A stretch of DNA of 64,000 bases from Diphasiastrum complanatum (Eukaryota > Streptophyta > Lycopodiopsida > Lycopodiales > Lycopodiaceae). The stretch is from positions 11,439,782-11,503,781 of the forward strand of contig CM055108.1 of the NCBI GenBank assembly GCA_029204225.1. Reading direction: 5' to 3'. The notes under the pieces were generated by a model. The model was not told the origin of the DNA. It did not search any database and was given only the letters and a program-made list of their open reading frames with translations. Of the stretch, positions 61,314 through 64,000 are shown one piece after another (within the stretch, counting starts at the first letter, position 1; every line of letters begins with the position of its first letter). A program made the translations under genes and the position numbers.

Positions 61314-62163
61314 TGTTGAAAATTGTCACTTCTCACTTGACATTGGTTCATGTAAATATTGATCAAACATTAGAATATGTTGATGATATGATTTCACACG
61401 TGTGGAGCCTGTTCCCACGTGTGAAAGGATGTACTTTTCATGTTTGTATATATCCAAATTGATTTTGTATCATTCTAGTTAGTGTGAACATGAAATGACT
61501 AGTTTTTAGTCAAGTTGACTAGTCACCTACAAATTAGCTTTTCCTTGCATGTGCATGAGTAAATGCTCCCACATGGCAAGTGGATGTTCACACGTGTGTA
61601 TAGAGTACTAGAAGATAAGAGTTGACCATTTTCCTTAGATCCTATTTTGTAGGGAATATTCCTATATTCTAGGAGACTAGCTTTTTGGACTTTAGTCATA
61701 TTCTAGAAGGTCAACTATTGGATAAGGGTCAAGGATGGATAAAATGGATAGATCTGAGTGATGTGGCACTCTTCACACGTGTGAAGCCCTGCTGGACTGT
61801 ACCAGACTCATGGATGTACTTGATCCATAAAAAGATCATCATTTTGCTAAGAATATTGATGAGACTTTTGCACTCTACACTTTTGTGAGATTTCTAGTCA
61901 TTTGTCTTGTGATTTTTATGCATGATTGCTATCTAGTATCATTGTACTTGTTGTTTCAGGTGAGGCCGTACAGCTCCACACGTGTGAAGCCGCTCTCACT
62001 AAAAAATGATGTGTTGATCCATTGCTCTTGCTTAAATCCAAGTGTAGTGAATCTAGATCAAGATCTAATGTGTAGAACTTGATAGATTCATTGATTAAGC
62101 AACCAATAAATCTCTATGATTGTAAAGTACAATCATTATTGTCCTAAAAGCTGTAAAATTTAA
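61314..62163 (+). mobile_element. 3' LTR of copia element I
   Basis: 850 bp, near-identical to the 5' LTR, ten bases shorter because of an indel near 61,965. The right junction runs straight into J gag at 62,164. Flanks (GTTTC left, AAAGA right) do not match, so the insertion site lost its TSD or was altered. Confidence 0.94.
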
Positions 62164-62928
62164 AAGAAGCATTTCTGCTTAGACTTGCCTTTGAACTTGA
62201 TGCATCATCCTCTTCTTTGGCCTCCTTTGGACGCTTCTTCTTTCCATTGGTCTTCTTTTTGTCCTTGAATGAGAAATTGGCTTTCTCATCACCATCCTAC
62301 AAAGACAAGGAACTCATCCTAGATTTTGCATGGAGCATCCTACACTCTTCAGCCACTAATACACTATGAAGTTTTTCTATAGTTGGCAAAGTGTCTTGGA
62401 TGGCAAAACTTTGGACCAAATTTGCAAAGTCATCTCCTAGACCATTAAGAACAATTTGTACAAGCTCTCCATCATGAATCTTCTCTCCAATGGAAGCCAA
62501 CTCCCTATTTAGAGACTTGATTCTGAGTACATAATCTTGTGCACTCTCCTCACTTCTCTTCATGCTTTGCAAAATCGGATTTCTAAGCATGAGTACTCTT
62601 GAAGTGTTACTAGATTCATAGATTGATTTTAAATACTCCCAAGCCTCTTTAGCACTAGTGCATGTTGATACTTCTCTCAACAAATCATTGCTCACATTCA
62701 TCTTCACACAATGAAGTGCAAGCCTAGATCTCTTCTTGTATCTAGCTAACTCCTGTCACCTAGAGGTTCATCTTCCTCTTCGATCAAGAACTCATGAAGG
62801 TCTTGGAGCACCAAGAGTGACTCCATCCTAACCTTCCAAATAGCATAATTTGTAGAATTCAATCTCTCACTAGCTTCTAGAAGGTATGCTCCAGCAGATC
62901 CCATCTTACTAGTGACTTCTACAAACAA
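62164..62928 (-). pseudogene. Copia J gag (UBN2-type), interrupted
   Basis: Minus-strand frames read GAYLLEASERLNSTNYAIWK, VRMESLLVLQDL, then after a frameshift near 62,745 VSTCTSAKEAWEYLKSIYES, LNGLGDDFANLVQSFAIQDT and, past another break, a Lys/Glu-rich basic tail (KKKTNGKKKRPKEAKEEDD). It is a close relative of I gag. The zinc knuckle that should follow is absent at the junction with element I; protease resumes at 55,965. Confidence 0.88.
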
Positions 62929-63275
62929 GAAATAGATTTGATTGACTTGAAACTCACAAAGGTCTCACACTTGCAGTGTTTCACTCAAATTTGATTTCTA
63001 ATCCAACAAATGGACGTATAATCACAGTTCTATCACTCCCTCACAAATCTGGAATGAAGATAAGATGAAGTGAAAACTACTTTCAAACAAATCTTGCCAA
63101 GAAATGGATTTGATTGTCTCTAAAAACTCACTAAGGTCTCTCTCTTGTAGTTTTTCACTCAAATTAGATTTCTAATCCAACAGATGGACTTATAATCTCA
63201 GTTCTAGCACTCCCTCACAAAGTTGGAATGAAGATAAGATGATGTGAAATCTACTTACAATCAAATCTTGCCAAT
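62925..63275 (-). repeat. Tandem duplication, about 175 bp, in J leader
   Basis: Units near 62,925-63,099 and 63,100-63,275 both carry TTTCACTCAAATT(T/A)GATTTC, ATCACAGTTCTATCACTCCC or its variant, GGAATGAAGATAAGATGA and AATCTTGCCAA, in that order, with about 15 percent difference. They lie between the primer site and gag of J. Confidence 0.88.
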
Positions 63276-63698
63276 TTTGGCTATTTTTGGACAAAAAAAA
63301 TGACTTAATCTCTTTCTTCCTTCTTGGTGTACTTTCAAGACCTGTTTTTAACCTTAATAGGACTTGAACTCAGCCTAGATTAATTAGACTCCATGAAACA
63401 AATTCAAATCTAATCAATGACAAATGATCTTGGTAGATTATCCTAGGATCTCCACCAAAAATTACACCAACAACTCACAAATTGAATTTTTTTGGATCAA
63501 ATGAATACCACGCATTAAATGCAAGTTCAGAGGTGCCCACACATGTGGACAGTACGGATTTGGACCCCTACCAAGTTTGGGATCAAATCTCCTCACCAAA
63601 ATCAAGATTCTAGCTTGCCCTCTCAATACTAGTTTTTAGCACCAAAACTTGCTAGAAATGGATTTGCATTAGATCAATGGCTTATGCTCTTGTACTTG

Positions 63699-63712
63699 GC
63701 TCTGATACCATG
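63699..63712 (-). promoter_or_regulatory. Primer-binding site of copia J
   Basis: The minus strand reads TGGTATCAGAGCC just after the LTR end TTTCACA, the initiator-Met primer site. Confidence 0.92.
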
Positions 63713-64000
63713 TGAAAGTACTGTACTTTAGGACCATAAATGGATCTACAAAAGATCCACAAGAGTGATTGGATGCTTGCTTAACAATCTATCAAGAAAC
63801 TAGACACAAAAAAGTTGATCTAGATTGGCAATTTGACAAACAACAAGCATTAACAATCAAAAAACTTGATCAACATTGAAATCCGAGCCCACACGTGTGT
63901 AATACAGGCTGTAGTATGGCCTTCAACCTGAGAAACAAGTAGAAATTTATTAGGTTTCATTTGGATCACAAAAACTCAATGTACTTAGTGAACTAGCTTG
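63713..64000 (-). mobile_element. 5' LTR of copia J, cut by window end
   Basis: 288 bases match the end of the 3' LTR (53,671 onward) with a few differences, including CACACGTGTG at about 63,892. The rest lies beyond the window. Confidence 0.9.

Overview
This window is nuclear DNA from a land plant, almost certainly a seed plant with a large, repeat-rich genome. The evidence is one conserved plant gene with GT/AG introns (a clade D PP2C protein phosphatase) and a background of Ty1/copia, Ty3/gypsy and hAT elements at all stages of decay. The PP2C gene lies on the minus strand and spans about 20 kb. Its first intron is about 15 kb and packed with nested transposons, as is typical of large plant genomes. 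I cannot name the species.

Layout. 1-2,760: a 0.4-kb inverted repeat, then mostly unassigned sequence. 2,761-3,904: LTR remnants. 5,093-5,915: a complete 807-bp non-autonomous hAT element (A) with a perfect 8-bp target-site duplication (TSD). About 7,053-11,607: a pol-less LTR retrotransposon whose gag has three CCHC knuckles. 12,823-32,924 (minus): the PP2C gene, four coding exons and 390 codons. Intron 2 holds a copia gag scrap. Intron 1 holds element F, a degenerate gypsy element split by a 6.8-kb hAT (G) that itself contains hAT B and a minus-strand hAT fragment H, and a nest of small hATs (E, C and D). 33.7-44.7 kb: gene-free and very AT-rich, with tandem duplications. 44.7-47.8 kb: two decayed copia fragments head to head. 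49.8-50.7 kb: a degenerate minisatellite. 53.7-64 kb: a minus-strand copia element (J), extending past the window, with a younger, nearly complete plus-strand copia (I, about 6.2 kb) inserted in its middle.

Only the PP2C gene looks functional. Every transposon coding region I could read carries stops, frameshifts or truncations. The copia I element is closest to intact: near-identical LTRs, a primer site and polypurine tract, and intact integrase, YVDD and RNase H motifs, but several frame lesions.

The most unusual signal is in the hAT-type elements. Their subterminal regions are clusters of a short CG-centred palindromic word. The word is repeated at both ends of a copy but differs between copies: GAAACGCGTTTC-like in A and one end of G, GAATCGCGATTC in B, GATCCGGATC in D, GTTCCGGAAC in F, GGACGCGTCC at the end of H. 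Four of them (A, B, C and D) share a conserved block just inside the words. A second unifying signal is the G-box palindrome CACACGTGTG, repeated in three different copia LTR types.
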